From NCBI GenBank assembly GCA_023213395.1, contig CM041465.1, forward strand, positions 206,157,741 to 206,221,740: a stretch of 64,000 nt of DNA, in the 5' to 3' direction. Positions within the stretch are counted from its first letter, which is position 1. Every line of letters starts with the position of its first letter. Origin of the DNA: Cycas panzhihuaensis. Taxonomy: Eukaryota; Cycadophyta. This document shows, piece by piece, positions 11,412 to 22,368 of the stretch. Position numbers and translations under genes: made by a program. Under the pieces are notes generated by a model that had not been told where the DNA came from, did no database searches, and was given only the letters and a program-made list of their open reading frames with translations.

Positions 11412-11604
11412 TGTTGAGAGGTAATGTTTTATCATTAACTATGTAATTAATGTATATAATAATGACGTGTCATATTGTTAAGAGGTTCATTACATGTCAA
11501 GTTGTAATGGTTACCAACCCAATCATGTATTTAAGGAATTCATCCTCTTAATAAGCGTGTTGAGTTCTCTTATTAGACTTCTGTCTCCTGATTGAAACTT
11601 AACA
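11412..11604 (+). repeat. 3' LTR of element D
   Basis: 193 bp, TGTTGAGAGG to CTTAACA, followed by the second GGGCA target copy. It is about 92 % identical to the 5' LTR by hand count. Confidence 0.93.
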
Positions 11605-11609
11605 GGGCA

Positions 11610-12616
11610 AGTGTGAGTAAGATAAATCAAACTCCTCACATATTGTTTGTAAAAAGTGGGATTGATAGGTTTGCCATGTTCATCCAAAGTCAGTTTGGTT
11701 TCGGTCTCCATAGGTGTAAACAAAGGTTTGTAGTGACTCATTTTGAAACATTGCAAGAGCTCATTTGCATATTTGGCTTGTGACAAGAAAATATGACCTG
11801 GTTCTTGTCAAATTTCAATGCCAAGGAAATAGTAGAGCAGTCTAAGGTCAGACATCTCAAAAATGCTTTTGAGTTCTTGTTGGAGATGAGAAATCCCTTT
11901 GTTGTTATTTCCAGTTATCAACAAATCATCAACATAAAGAACAACAATAGTAATCAAATCATTGTGGATCTGAATGTACAAATTAGAATTAAAGAATGAA
12001 CGATTCATTCTATGCTTGAGAAAATGAGTGTCAATCTTTGCATACCAGGCACTAGGTGCTTGCTTAAGTCCATAGAAAGCTTTCTTGAGTTTGCAAACTA
12101 AATGTTCTTTTCTATGAACAAAATGATGGGAGGTTGTCTCAAGTAAACTTCTTTAGAGAGGTCTCCATTGAGAAAAACACTTTTGACATCCATCTGATAA
12201 ACAAGCCATTTAAACTGAGTTGCTAGTGACATAACTAGACGAAGAGTTGTCATGTTAGAAACAGGTAAGAAGGTCTCATTATAGTCAATACCTTCTTGTT
12301 GTTTAAAACCTTTTTCAATAAGACGTGTTTTATGTGTTTGAATAGAGTCGTCTACATGATACTTTGTTTTGTAAAGCCAACGACATTTAATTGGCTTCTT
12401 TCTTAAAGGCAATTCAGTAAGCTCTCAAGTATTATTTTTCAGGATGGAATTCATTTCTTCATCTATAGTAGCCTGCCACATTTGGTCTTTGACTGCCTTC
12501 TCAAAGATGGAAGGCTTAGGAGCAGTGAGAACTTGTGCCATTAGAGCATAGTTAGTTGTATGCCTACATTTGGATTGCCTTGTCAGAACTGTAGGAGGTG
12601 AAGGTATATTCGCCAT
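11610..12616 (-). pseudogene. Element E: reverse transcriptase
   Basis: Minus-strand motifs in order are WQATIDEEMNSI, CRWLYKTKYHV, KTRLIEKGFKQQEGIDY, YQMDVKSVFLNGDLSKEVY, LKQAPSAWYAK, LYVDDLLITGN (catalytic YVDD intact), FEMSDLRLLYYFLGIEI and PMETETKLTL. The domain is cut at SLIYLTHTCP by element D and continues at 5,900. Several stops are present, for example after FLGIEI and IEKNI. Confidence 0.9.
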
Positions 12617-13939
12617 AACTTACAAGTACCACTTAGGAAGTTTCTTAGTGAGTTCAACTTGTACGTCTTCTAGAGACAAAGGTGCTAATGTAGAAGTAGA
12701 TGGAGATGCAGGTGGAGCAGGTGATGAGCTTGGAGTGTATGAAGTTGAAGGAGTAGAAGGGTCTATAATTGGTGTAGGAGGAGCTTTTGAAACATCATTA
12801 TTGTCATCTATTAGAAATTGTATTTGAGAGGGATCCAAGTCTTAATTGTCTTCTACAAAGATAACATCCCTTGATGGATATACTTGTCGTCTAATAGGAT
12901 CATACACCTTATAAACTTTGCAACTGGGTACATAGCCTATGAGGATGTACTTCAAACTTTTGTCATCAAGTTTCCTTCGCTTTTCTTTAACAATGTGCAT
13001 GTAGGCTATACATCCAAAAGTTCTAAGGTGTGAGACTATAGACTTTTGTCCTAACCAAGCCTCCTCGGGTGTTATATTTTTGACAGTTGAAGTTGGGCTC
13101 CTATTTGTGAGGTAAGCCATTATAACAATAGCTTTCAGCGTAAAATGAGTCAGCAAGATTTGCAGCGTCAACCATTGCTTTTGCCTTAATTCACCAATGT
13201 TTGATTCATTTGCTCAGCAACACCATTTTGCTAGGGAGTACCAAGAGTTGAGAACTAGCATTTGATGCCATGTTTTTTTACAAAAAATGGCAAATTGATT
13301 TGATGTGTACTCACCTCCGTTATCAATATGAAGCATTTTAATTATAGTGTTAGTTTCATTTTTAGCTTCAGCTTTGAATTCCTTAAATTTCACAAAGGCT
13401 TCAAATTTGTTCTTCAAAAAGTAGACCCAAACTTTCCGAGAATAATCATCAATGAATGTGGTGAAATATGAACTTCCATCTAGAGAAGGCTTAGATATAG
13501 GTCCACAGATATTTGAGTGAACTAAGCCCAATGGTCCAATTGATTGCTAAGCTTTGTTTGAATTAAATGGTTCTTTGTGTTGTTTTCCAACAATACAAGC
13601 TTCATAGAAACTTTTATGCTGTTTGATCTTAGGCAATCCGTGTACCATTTAAAGTCTAAACGTGAGGTTTAGACTCTGCATATTTAGATGACCAAGGCGT
13701 TGATGCCATAACTGATCCTTGGTGCACTTGTGAGTAGGTTGCTCCTTAGTATGTGAAGATTCAACTTGCATGTGAGAAGATTCAATTTGCATGTCAACAG
13801 GTGGGTCTTCTATAACAATTTTCTTTCCTTTATCTATCAGAGTAGGATGCATAGTGGCACTTAGATTCTGGTTCTGTGTAGAGAAAAGTGGAATACCATC
13901 AAGCTTGTATAAACTATTGTCATCATGTTCTATAGCCAC
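12617..13939 (-). pseudogene. Element E: integrase
   Basis: Contains WHQRLGHLNMQSL of the zinc region, then LVHSNICGPISK (first catalytic D replaced by N), MLHIDNGGEYTSNQF (second D kept) and, in a shifted frame, QNGVAEQMNQTLVN (E kept). The C-terminal part reads TPEEAWLGQKSIVSHLRTFG, LKYILIGYVPSCKVYKVYD and PSRDVIFVEDN, followed by a proline/serine linker ending LTKKLPKWYL. Frame changes occur near 13,200 and 13,540. Confidence 0.88.
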
Positions 13940-13960
13940 TAGTTGTCCAATTAAGTGATC

Positions 13961-14260
13961 TCAAATAGTACAAGTTCCCTGGCTGAAGAATACATCAAAG
14001 TTTTGCTTATCAATTTGGCTAATACAAAGTAGCTTTTGTTTCATACTATGTGCATATAGGACATTGTTAATATGGTGACATATGTTTGAATCACTCAAGG
14101 CTATGGGAGCTTTCCCAATCTTGGCCACATCATATGTAACATCATCACCAAACATTACTATCTGTACCTAAACAAGTTTGGTTTCTTTTAAAAGTTCTTC
14201 AGTTCCTACCAGATGACAAGTAGCACCAGAATCTGTCAACCAAGAGTTGTTTGAATGACG
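13961..14260 (-). pseudogene. Element E: protease
   Basis: Starts NNSWLTDSGATCHLVGTEELL near 14,200-14,250 (catalytic DSGA intact) and continues MFGDDVTYDVAKIGKAPI and KLLCISQIDKQNFDVFF. Stops are visible after LVGTEELLKETKLV and after CTI. It lies between gag and integrase, as usual in copia. Confidence 0.85.
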
Positions 14261-15310
14261 AGAGGAAAGAGTGGCATAGAATAGGTTCTAGGTATTGGCT
14301 TGGGTATTGGCCACATGTCCTCCTTGTTGTAAATTTCTATTGCAGCCTTGATTCTGATTCCTTGGTTGATTTTGGTTCTATTGTTACTTGTTTTGTTGAC
14401 CACATTTGTTATTGTGACGTTTGTTCTGACCTTGATCCTGGGTTCCTTGTTGTCCAAGGTTTGTTTGTAAAACCTACAAATCAGATTATCTCTTTTTGCA
14501 ATTAGTGATAACATGCCCAAGTTTGTTATAGTAGAGGTAAGTAATATTTTGTTTTCTCTGTTGGATTGTGGTCTACTGTGGTAGTTGATTCAAGTTCAAA
14601 GAACCAAATTGTTGGGCAAGAGGTTACTGAACAGGTTGTTTTCTCCCTTGATTTCTAGTTGCGAATGCGGGAGCAGTGTTAGAAGAAAATGTTGTACCTT
14701 GTCAGTTTAGGATACCTTTTTCCTTCAGTAACAGTCCTTCTAGGGTATTAAGGTCCATAGTAGCAAAGTCAATTGATAAATGGGATATGAAACTATTGTA
14801 CATGGTAGGAAGGAGATTGACAACAGTGGAAACAAGGTCATTTTTAGAAGGAGGAGCTCCAAGAATGGTAAGTTGGTTCCTGATGGCTTTAACTTCAGTC
14901 ATGTATAAATGAATGGAGCTAATAAAACGTATGAAATACAAGCATGCTTTTAGCATGATTACTCTTGAGTCATCTTTTTGCTCATAAAGTGAACATATGA
15001 TGTCCCATGCCTCAAGAGATATGTCTATTGTTTCAATGTTTTGGTCTACATTGTCCTCTACAACTAAGCATAGGGAGGATAGAGCAAGATTGTCTTTGGC
15101 TCTAAAAGTAACAAGGGCAGCAGGGTCTAGAGGGATTATGTAATTTGGATCGGTTGGGTCAAGTATGGGAACATGTTTAGGTATGTCACCTGAGACATAG
15201 GCCCAAAACTCATGCATGATCAAAAGGTGTTTAACTTGTTTCTTCCAAGCCAAAAAATTATTACTCCCAGATAGTTTAATTGTGTTTGAAATAAACATTT
15301 TTGTTGCCAT
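14261..15310 (-). pseudogene. Element E: gag
   Basis: ATG at 15,310 (MATKMFISNTIKLSGSNNF) opens a 202-aa frame containing WKKQVKHLLIMHEFWAYVSG, DNLALSSLCLVVED, AWDIICSLYEQKDDSRVIML and FATMDLNTLEGLLLKEKG. This is the UBN2-type gag of plant copia. The C-terminal part is frame-shifted, with a decayed knuckle (YYNKLGHVITNC, first cysteine changed to Y). It is the same gag type as F1 and B but clearly diverged. Confidence 0.9.
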
Positions 15311-16876
15311 TATGTACTATCTACCTAGTGGGCTACTAAGCTAGAATGCTAAGTTTCATTGTCTCCAAGGAAACCCTTGGTTGCTATTTTGTTTAGTGGT
15401 GCCTGCCTACAGATGGCAGTTCAAGGACTCTATATAGTTGGTGTGTGAGTAAGTTAACCTTGATATACCTTAGTACGTGAATGTAGAAAGCTTAGTTGCC
15501 CCTCTAACAATGTGAATCCACTTGTGTCAGATTTATCCAAAATGACAGGTCTAGTGAAAGACTAAAACCAAGGCACTCACCCCTTCAGGGTCTAGCCTGG
15601 TCTTCGAACACCAAAAATTCATCACTCGATACACCTGATAGCAAGTTGTTCTCTGGTTTGCTTATCCAGATGAATACAACTCACGTGTATGAGAGTGATT
15701 ACTTAAAAGGGTCCAAACTATTCCCCTTGTAGGATTAGTAGTCTTGCAATTCAATTCAGAGTTATCTTGATTAATCTTTCAAGTTCAAATTTCTTTTAAA
15801 TGGTCTTGTTTAAGGCAGGAAGATGAATTTTTAATGAATTTGATAAAGGAGACAACTTAAAGTAACAAAATTGAATGAATAAATGACAAAGCAAGAGTGC
15901 AGAGTGCTCAATAAGGAAGGGGCCATTGCTAAAAGATGGAAAATAGGCCTTTTTCGAACAAGAAACACACTTGTATCAACAATACACCATGCAACACTAG
16001 CTAAAAACAAGTAAAAAAAATGCATGTAAAGTGATAAAAATTCACTTTATATTGTCCTCTATTGAAAAACCCTTTAGAAAAATGTAATAAAGCCTTCAAT
16101 TGATGAAAAATAACTTTAAAAAGTAATTTTAAGGTAAAAAGGGTTCAATTTAAATGAGAATATGCCTAAAATATACCAAATTTCATGTTCTAAAGTTTGA
16201 ATACTATAAAAAAAAACAGAATGTGGCGACATTTTTTTTTCTTTTAGAGATTGATATCACATCAACAGAGTGACAAATTTGAGTGTTGTCTATTCTTGTG
16301 CATCTACATCATCGAGAAAATACAAATGGGCAGTCATATGTTGATGTTTTTTTAGAAGAAACAACGTTGGGCATCAAAAGTTCTCCAAGAGGGGCGCATG
16401 ACCTATCAAAGAAAAATCAACTCCAAGAATTGATAAAAACCTTGAAGCCACAATTAATAGGTCTAGACTGAGTCTTATCAACAATGCACAGGCTCTAGAA
16501 TCTGAAACGAAGTGAAAAGAGGCTTAAATAAGCCATGGGCAACCGTCGATAGTCAAACAAGGTCACGCAAGTCCACTTGAGTGAAAATGGACCAATCGGG
16601 CACCAAATGACCAAGTTCACTAATGTATACACACTTGGTCCAAGGGTTTTGACTCTAAAAAGCATTGTAACGAGCTATAGAAGAGCCAACAAGCATATTT
16701 CTTTTGTGGGCAGTTAGAGAGAAGCTTATAAAAGCTGGTAAATGGTTCTAACAATTGAATAATACTTTCACAATGAACAACGAACATCGAAGGAGCTATT
16801 GGCAGTGCCTAGGGCTATGTGCAACCTGTTCCCTACTTGCAAGATGAGTGCTTGCTGGAGAAAGCAAGAGAAATGT
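15311..16876 (-). other. 5' leader of element E
   Basis: 1.6 kb between PBS and gag. Only short chance frames; no domain recognised. Confidence 0.6.
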
Positions 16877-16888
16877 GCTTTGATACCA
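16877..16888 (-). other. Primer-binding site of element E
   Basis: Minus strand TGGTATCAAAGC, one base from the initiator tRNA-Met complement, with a 2-nt spacer to the LTR. Confidence 0.85.
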
Positions 16889-16890
16889 AA

Positions 16891-17399
16891 TGATAAAGTT
16901 ATAATTATTCTAGCTAATGAAAAATAACCTTAACAGGATCTTTATTCTTTTAAGCAACATGCAATAAACTGATCAATATACAAAGCATATCAAGCACATA
17001 TTAAATGAACACAAGATATGAATGAAGGATTAGAAATTGGCTCTAATCCAAAAGAATAACCAGATCAAATTGTTTAATGACTGATGCAAAACTCTGACAG
17101 AGTTTGGACTCTCACCATAAACCTTCATCAATTGAGTATAAACAATGCCTTAATTTATAGAGAGCTTGATGTCTATCACTTTACAACAGGTGGATGTGGA
17201 TTAGACCTCACATAGTTTCACTTGATTGGACCTCATAGTACATAAATCTCATTGGACAGTTATGAGGCTTAAAGTGGGGTGTTAACCTTCAACTAAGAAT
17301 TACAACATTAAGTCATAACTTGAGTTACAATTACACTTTATCTGAGTAAAGTAACTAATTTTATAAAAGAGTGCATGACAGAGTTATTATATTTTAACA
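16891..17399 (-). repeat. 5' LTR of element E
   Basis: 509 bp, TGATAAAGTTA to TTTTAACA on the plus strand, followed by the CTTGG target copy at 17,400-17,404. Confidence 0.92.
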
Positions 17400-17603
17400 C
17401 TTGGACTGCTCTAGGTAATGATGGATGCAATCGTGAGAATAGGGGCCAAAACACCATACGCTAGTGGACTTCACAAGTTGTGGTGATTAGTGCTCTTGGG
17501 TATTTAATGGTCTTTGTAAGCCAGGAAGATTAGTGCTAATTAACTACTTTAGAGTGCACTAGTCATAAGTGAAAAGTGTTATTGCATGGGATGTAGATGG
17601 GGT

Positions 17604-18155
17604 TGTGAAAAATGGCCTAATGGCCTTACAATCCCAAGATCTAGAAGCTAAGTTCACTCTAGTTCTAGAAAGCAAATAAGCTAGACAAGAATGAAACTAT
17701 AAGATGAAATATGAGCAAGATTAAGCATGAAGAGAAAGAGCAAGAAAATGATACCAAAGATGAGGAGTTGAAATTGGTCCAACCTCCAAATGAATAACAG
17801 CTTGATTAGCAAACTGGCAGCATAACAATACAGCTCCAACTCTATATGAGAACAATGAGGAGAGGTCTCAATATATAGAGTGAAAAGAGAGACCTAAGGC
17901 ATTGGATGTTTGACAAGTGTCAAACATCCAAGATACATGCTTTGCATGTAGGACATGTGTCCTTTTAGGGCTCTTAAGTGAGCAAAAGTGCATGGGGGCC
18001 CATTTGACCCTTTAGTGACAATGTTGTGTCACTAGGAAAGAATGTGGGTATGCACTTTATCACTTAAGTGATAAGTCACCCCTAAAGTATAAAAGTACAC
18101 ATATTACATGAAAAATAAAGTACATAGGCTTAACATGTAAATATAAGGTTTAACA
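17604..18155 (-). repeat. 3' LTR of F1
   Basis: 552 bp, TGTGAAAAATGG to GGTTTAACA on the plus strand. A TATA-like box on the minus strand lies at about 17,871-17,877. Directly inside is C7 (18,156-18,162), the complement of a G7 polypurine tract. Confidence 0.94.
17902..18074. promoter_or_regulatory. Array of five palindromes in F-family U3
   Basis: Five inverted repeats lie within 173 bp directly upstream of the TATA box in element orientation. 17,902-17,931 has arms TTGGATGTTTGACA/TGTCAAACATCCAA with a 2-nt spacer. 17,935-17,949 has arms ACATGC/GCATGT. 17,950-17,963 has arms AGGACA/TGTCCT. 18,013-18,034 has arms TAGTGACA/TGTCACTA. 18,057-18,074 is the perfect palindrome TTATCACTTAAGTGATAA. 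Arms are largely kept in the other four F LTRs while spacers vary. A role as binding sites or RNA/DNA hairpins is inference. Confidence 0.6.
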
Positions 18156-18162
18156 CCCCCCC

Positions 18163-19800
18163 TTACTGTTTACAATGTTAAGTCTAAGCCCTAGACCATG
18201 TCTAAAGTTTACAATTTTTTCTCTACCAAGTGGCTTGGTAAAGATATCTGCTGTCTGTTATTCTGTTGGTCTATATTGAAGGCTGATCTCACCACTTTGC
18301 ACATGCTTTTTGATGAAGTGATGATGAACCTCAATATGTTTGGTCCTTGCATGAAAGACATGATTCTTGGCCAACTTGAGCACACTTTGATTGTCGCAAT
18401 AAATCCTGGTGGGATGATCCTGCTTAAATCCAAGTTCCCCAATAATCCGTCGTAGCCAGATAGCTTCATAAGTTGCGCTGACTACAACTTTGTATTCTGT
18501 TTTAGTGGAGGACAAGGTAACATTGGGTTGTTTCTTGCAACTCCATGAAACAATTGCTGAACCAAGGGTAAAACAGTAACCCGAGGTTGATTCCCTGCTA
18601 TCCTGGCAACCTGTCCAATCAGAATCTGAGAACCCTTCTAGAGTGAAGTTCTCATCATGTGCATACTCAAGGCCATGCTGCAATGTGCCTTTGATGTATT
18701 TGAGTATGTGTTTAGCTGCATGCAAATGTTTCTAATTGGGTTGAGACATATATCGAGAATAAATCCCAACTGCAAATGAAATATCCGGTCGAGTGTTGGT
18801 GAAATAAATGAGGCTATCAATCAACTACCGGTAAAGAGTGGGATCTGCAGGTTCAGCTTCCTTATTAAGAGTAAGCTTTGTTTCGTTCTCCATGGGTGTA
18901 GGTGTTGATTTGCATTCGTGCATCCTGAGCCGCTGTAAAATGTCTCAAGAATATTTGGCTTGGGAGATGAAGATATAGCCTAGCTGTTTCCATACCTCAA
19001 AGCCTAAGAAATAATGGACAAGTCCAAGATCTGTCATCTCAAAACTCCTCTTCAAGTCATCCTGGAGAATCTGTATCATCTTAGTGTCATTGCCAGTGAT
19101 CACTAAGTCATCTACATACAAGACAATGAAAACGGCATGGTCTTTTCCAGTTTTGATGTATAAGTTAGGATCTGAAGTAGATCGATGAAATCCATGTCTC
19201 AAAAACTAATCATCAGTCTTTGAGTACCATGCTCTTGGAGCTTGTTTCAAGCCATACAATGCCTTTTTTAGGCGACAAACTAAATGCTCCTTGCCTTGTA
19301 CCTTGTAACTGAGAGGTTGCTCCAAGTATACCTCCTCCTGAAGATCGCCATTGAGAAAGGCTCTCTTCACGTCCATCTGAAAAACTGGCCATTTGCATTG
19401 GGCTGCTAAGGCCAATATGAGTCTGATGGTATTCATGTTAGCCACTGGTGCAAAAGTCTCCTCGTAGTCTATGCCTTTCTTTTGTTTGAATCCTTTTGCC
19501 ACAAGGCGGGCCTTCTGGCGCTTAAGTGTACCATTAGAATGGAATTTGATCTTGTAGACCCATTTGCAACTGATTGCTTATTTGTGTTTAGGCAATTCGA
19601 CCAAATCCCAAGTACCATTCTTTACAATAGAATGGATTTCTTCATCCATGGCAACCTTCCAATTTTCATTTTTAGAAGCCTCCTCAAAGGTGGAAGGTTC
19701 ATCAACACATAGCACTTCAGCCATAAGTGCAAAATTGGTCAGCTGCCTATATTTTGATGGACATTTTCCTTCTATGATGTGGCAGTCCTGCACTGTTTGA
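18163..19800 (-). pseudogene. F1: reverse transcriptase and RNase H
   Basis: Nearly continuous minus-strand protein: [90 protein letters not shown] (YVDD intact), FEMTDLGLVHYFLGFEV and NTRPDISFAVGIYSRYMSQ. RNase H follows with FSDSDWTGCQDSRESTSGY, LSSTKTEYKV, IYCDNQSVLKL, ARTKHIEVHHHF and TADIFTKPLGREK. All visible catalytic acids are kept. Only scattered stops break it, for example after SKTDD, SQAKYS and YRPTE. It is the best preserved copia pol in the window after its stops are ignored. Confidence 0.92.
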
Positions 19801-21240
19801 GTATACCATTTTGGTAACTTTTTAATTGATGTGACTTAAACCTCAAGATCTTCTGGTCTAAGTGGTTGATCAATAGAAGATGTGCTAGGATCAAGTGGAG
19901 CTAAATCTGATGATGTGGACGGTTCACCAGGTGTAGATGATGTACATGGAGTTGAAGATTGAGAGGGAAGGAAAGCCTCAACAATCTTTTTGTCTTTGTC
20001 AATGGGGGGTTGCATGGATGTTGTTTGCAACTCCTTATGATCTTCTTTAGCAAAGATTGCATCTCTTGAGAGATGCATTTTCTTTCTAATGGGATCATAC
20101 AATTTGTAGGCTTTGCTATGAATGGTATAACCTACAAAGATGCACTTTAGACTATGCTTGTCTAATTTTGTTCTTTGCTGATCGAGGATGTGCATATAAA
20201 CAGTGCACTCAAAAATCCTCAAATGGCTGATAGTGGGCTTTTTGCCAGACCATGCCTCCTCTGATGTGATGTCGATGACTGTTGTTGTTGGACTTTGATT
20301 TGCCACATAGGCAGCTATGTGGAATGTCTATGCCCAGTAAGCTCGAGTGAGTCCTTTTGCATGCATCATTGCTTTGGTTTGTTAGCCAAAGTTCTGTTCA
20401 TTCTTTCGAAGACTCCATTTTGTTGAGGAGTGTGAGGAATAGTAAGTTGTCTCCAAATGCCATTATCCTTGCAGAATTGGGTGAATTCGTTTGAAGTAAA
20501 TTCACCTCCATTATCTGTCCTTAGTGTTTTGATGGATTGGCCAGACTTGTTCTCCACTTCAAGCTTGAATTCTTTAAACTTTTGAAATGCTTCAGACTTA
20601 TGCTTGATGAAGCAAACCCAAACTTTATGAGAAAAGTCGTCAATGAAGGAGGTGTAGTACAAAGCTCCTCCAAAGGATGCGGTAGGCATAAGTCCACACA
20701 AATCTGAGTGTACCAGCTGCAAAGGATGTGATGCACGCCAAGCTTTGCCTTTAAGGAAAGGCAAGCGATGTTGTGTCCCCATTATGCATGCTTCACAAAG
20801 ACATTTTGTGCCATATATCTTTGGAAGCCCATGTACCATATTTTTGTTCACCATCTGCTTAAGATTGTCTAAGCTCAAATGGCCTAGACGTTGATGCCAG
20901 AGTTGCATCTTGGACAAGGTTTGAGTGATAATGGAACCAGAGTAAGCAGAATCAAGTATTATGTTATTAGCATCCAATTTGTAGAGGCCATGATCCTTAT
21001 ATCCAACAGCCACTACCTGGTCATTTTTGTCACTTATTACACATTTCCCATTCTTAAACAAAATACTCATCTGTTGCTTATCTAATTTGCTAACAGATAG
21101 CAAGCTCTTCTCCATGGAAGGTATAAAATAGGCATTTCCATTGGGAAATGAGGAGGAAGGATTGGAAGAATAATGGAATGGAGCTATTGTGCCTATACCA
21201 GAAATCTTGATAGATTCATTGTTGCCGAAGGTCACTGATT
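19801..21240 (-). pseudogene. F1: integrase
   Basis: A 298-aa open stretch (20,366-21,262) carries LSVSKLDKQQMSILF, LWHQRLGHLSLDNLKQM, CEACIMGTQHRLPF, LVHSDLCGLMPT, LRTDNGGEFTSNEF and PQQNGVFERMNRTLAN, so the D-D-E triad is intact. A one-base loss near 20,370 and a stop (AYWA then TAG) precede ANQSPTTTVIDITSEEAW, ISHLRIFECTVYMHI and LKCIFVGYTIHSKAYKLYD. The serine/threonine-rich linker to RT is still open. Confidence 0.92.
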
Positions 21241-21335
21241 GACCTTTTCCTTGATGTCGCAAAGGAGTTCTTCACTCCCGATCATGTGTTGAGTAGCTCC
21301 AGAGTCAATGATCCAAGTTTCATCAACCTTGGATG
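21241..21335 (-). pseudogene. F1: protease active-site segment
   Basis: Minus strand reads KVDETWIIDSGATQHMIGSEELL near 21,265-21,330 with an intact DSGA. A frame shift follows; the protease C-terminal half (FGNNESIKISGIGTIAPF) is fused to the open integrase frame. Confidence 0.85.
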
Positions 21336-22368
21336 AATGATAAGCATAAAATAGTTTGTCTTCATCTGCAAACTGATTGAAGTGGCATTGATTTTCACCT
21401 TTAAAACCCCCTCTTCCTCTTTGACCTCCTCGATAGGCACCTCGATTTGGTCGAGGGGGTTGCTACTGCTGTTATTGCTAGAATCTTTGTTGTTGGAATT
21501 GTTGTCATAGCTGCTGCTGTCTCTGACTTTGTTGACGTGGTTGCTGTTGCTGTTGTCGTGTGTGTTGTAGATCTGCTTGTTTCTTCCTACAATCAGGTGC
21601 TATATGGCCAACTTTGCCACAATAATGACAAACAACATTGGTTTTTGAGGAACCAATGTTCATGTTCCCAAATTGCTTTGAAAGTGCAAGTTTGGGATTC
21701 TATTTGGCCTTTGATTTGGCCGTGAATGTGCCTGATGTAGATGGTTCATTCTCATTATCCTTGGTGTAAATTTACTCCTCTTGAAGCAACAAGCTTTCAA
21801 GTTCATTAAATGACATTCGTTTGAGTGAACCATCTCGTGTAGTGGGAGAAATAAAGCCATTATAGTCCTTAGGCAAAGCTTTGGTAATTGATGTTATAAG
21901 CTCATCTCTAGTGGCAGGACTACCTAATGTATTCAATTCATTACATACCTCCTTGATGGAGGAAAGGAAAGTCGACATAGGCTTAACAAATTTTACAGAA
22001 TACAACTTGGCTTTTACCATCAATATGCGAGCTTCATCTCGCCTTTCATACAAAGAGGACAAAATGTCCCATGCTTCCTTAGAAGTTTTTGCACATACTA
22101 TATTTTGATTTAGATGAACATCAACAATCATATGTAGGAATGCCAAAACGATTTCATCTTTGGTTTCCCAAGCAGCAACAAAAGCATCATCAGGTTGCAC
22201 AGTTACATCATCATTAATAACAGGTACATGTTGGGGTATCCTTCTAGAAACATAACCTCAAAATTCATTCATTATCAAAAGATTTTGAGTGATTATTTTT
22301 CATTCTTGATAGTTGTCTTGTCCTATTAATCTGATGGTACATGCATTGAGTATATTAATTGTAGCCAC
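21336..22368 (-). pseudogene. F1: gag with glutamine-rich tail
   Basis: The probable start at 22,368 is GTG in GTGGCTACAATTAAT, where related B has ATG. Two conserved tryptophan codons read TGA (QDNYQE-stop-K and NEF-stop-GYV). The frame is then open as AFVAAWETKDEIVLAFLHMI, SKEAWDILSSLYERRDEAR and MSFNELESLLLQEE. An intact knuckle CHYCGKVGHIAPDC (about 21,590-21,635) is followed by a glutamine-rich stretch and an RG-rich end (RGGQRGRGGF). RNA-binding gag; the damage is mostly point stops. Confidence 0.9.

Larger units (their letters stand above)
5906..11604 (+). mobile_element. Full-length copia element D nested in E
   Basis: Flanked by GGGCA at 5,901-5,905 and 11,605-11,609. LTRs of 195 and 193 bp begin TGTTGAGAGGTAATG and end AACTTAACA. 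A PBS, gag, protease, integrase, RT, RNase H and purine tract are all in place on the plus strand. The integrase is interrupted by a solo F-family LTR (8,740-9,292). About 16 substitutions and a 2-bp gap separate the LTRs by hand count. Gag is closely related to that of element A, so they are two members of one lineage. Confidence 0.95.
4732..17399 (-). mobile_element. Full-length copia element E, interrupted by D
   Basis: Both LTRs begin TGATAAAGTTA and end ATTTTAACA. The element is flanked by CTTGG at 4,727-4,731 and 17,400-17,404, an exact 5-bp duplication. Order on the minus strand is LTR, PBS, 1.6 kb leader, gag, protease, integrase, RT, RNase H, purine tract, LTR. Element D (5,906-11,604) plus one GGGCA copy is nested in the RT domain, so E itself is about 7.0 kb. 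The LTRs differ at roughly one base in ten by eye, which is more than those of D, as expected for the host of an insertion. Confidence 0.93.

Noticed and set aside
18198-18455. Plus-strand 85-codon frame beside the F1 3' LTR
   Set aside because: Antisense shadow of RNase H (YCDNQS, HARTKHIEVHHH on the minus strand).
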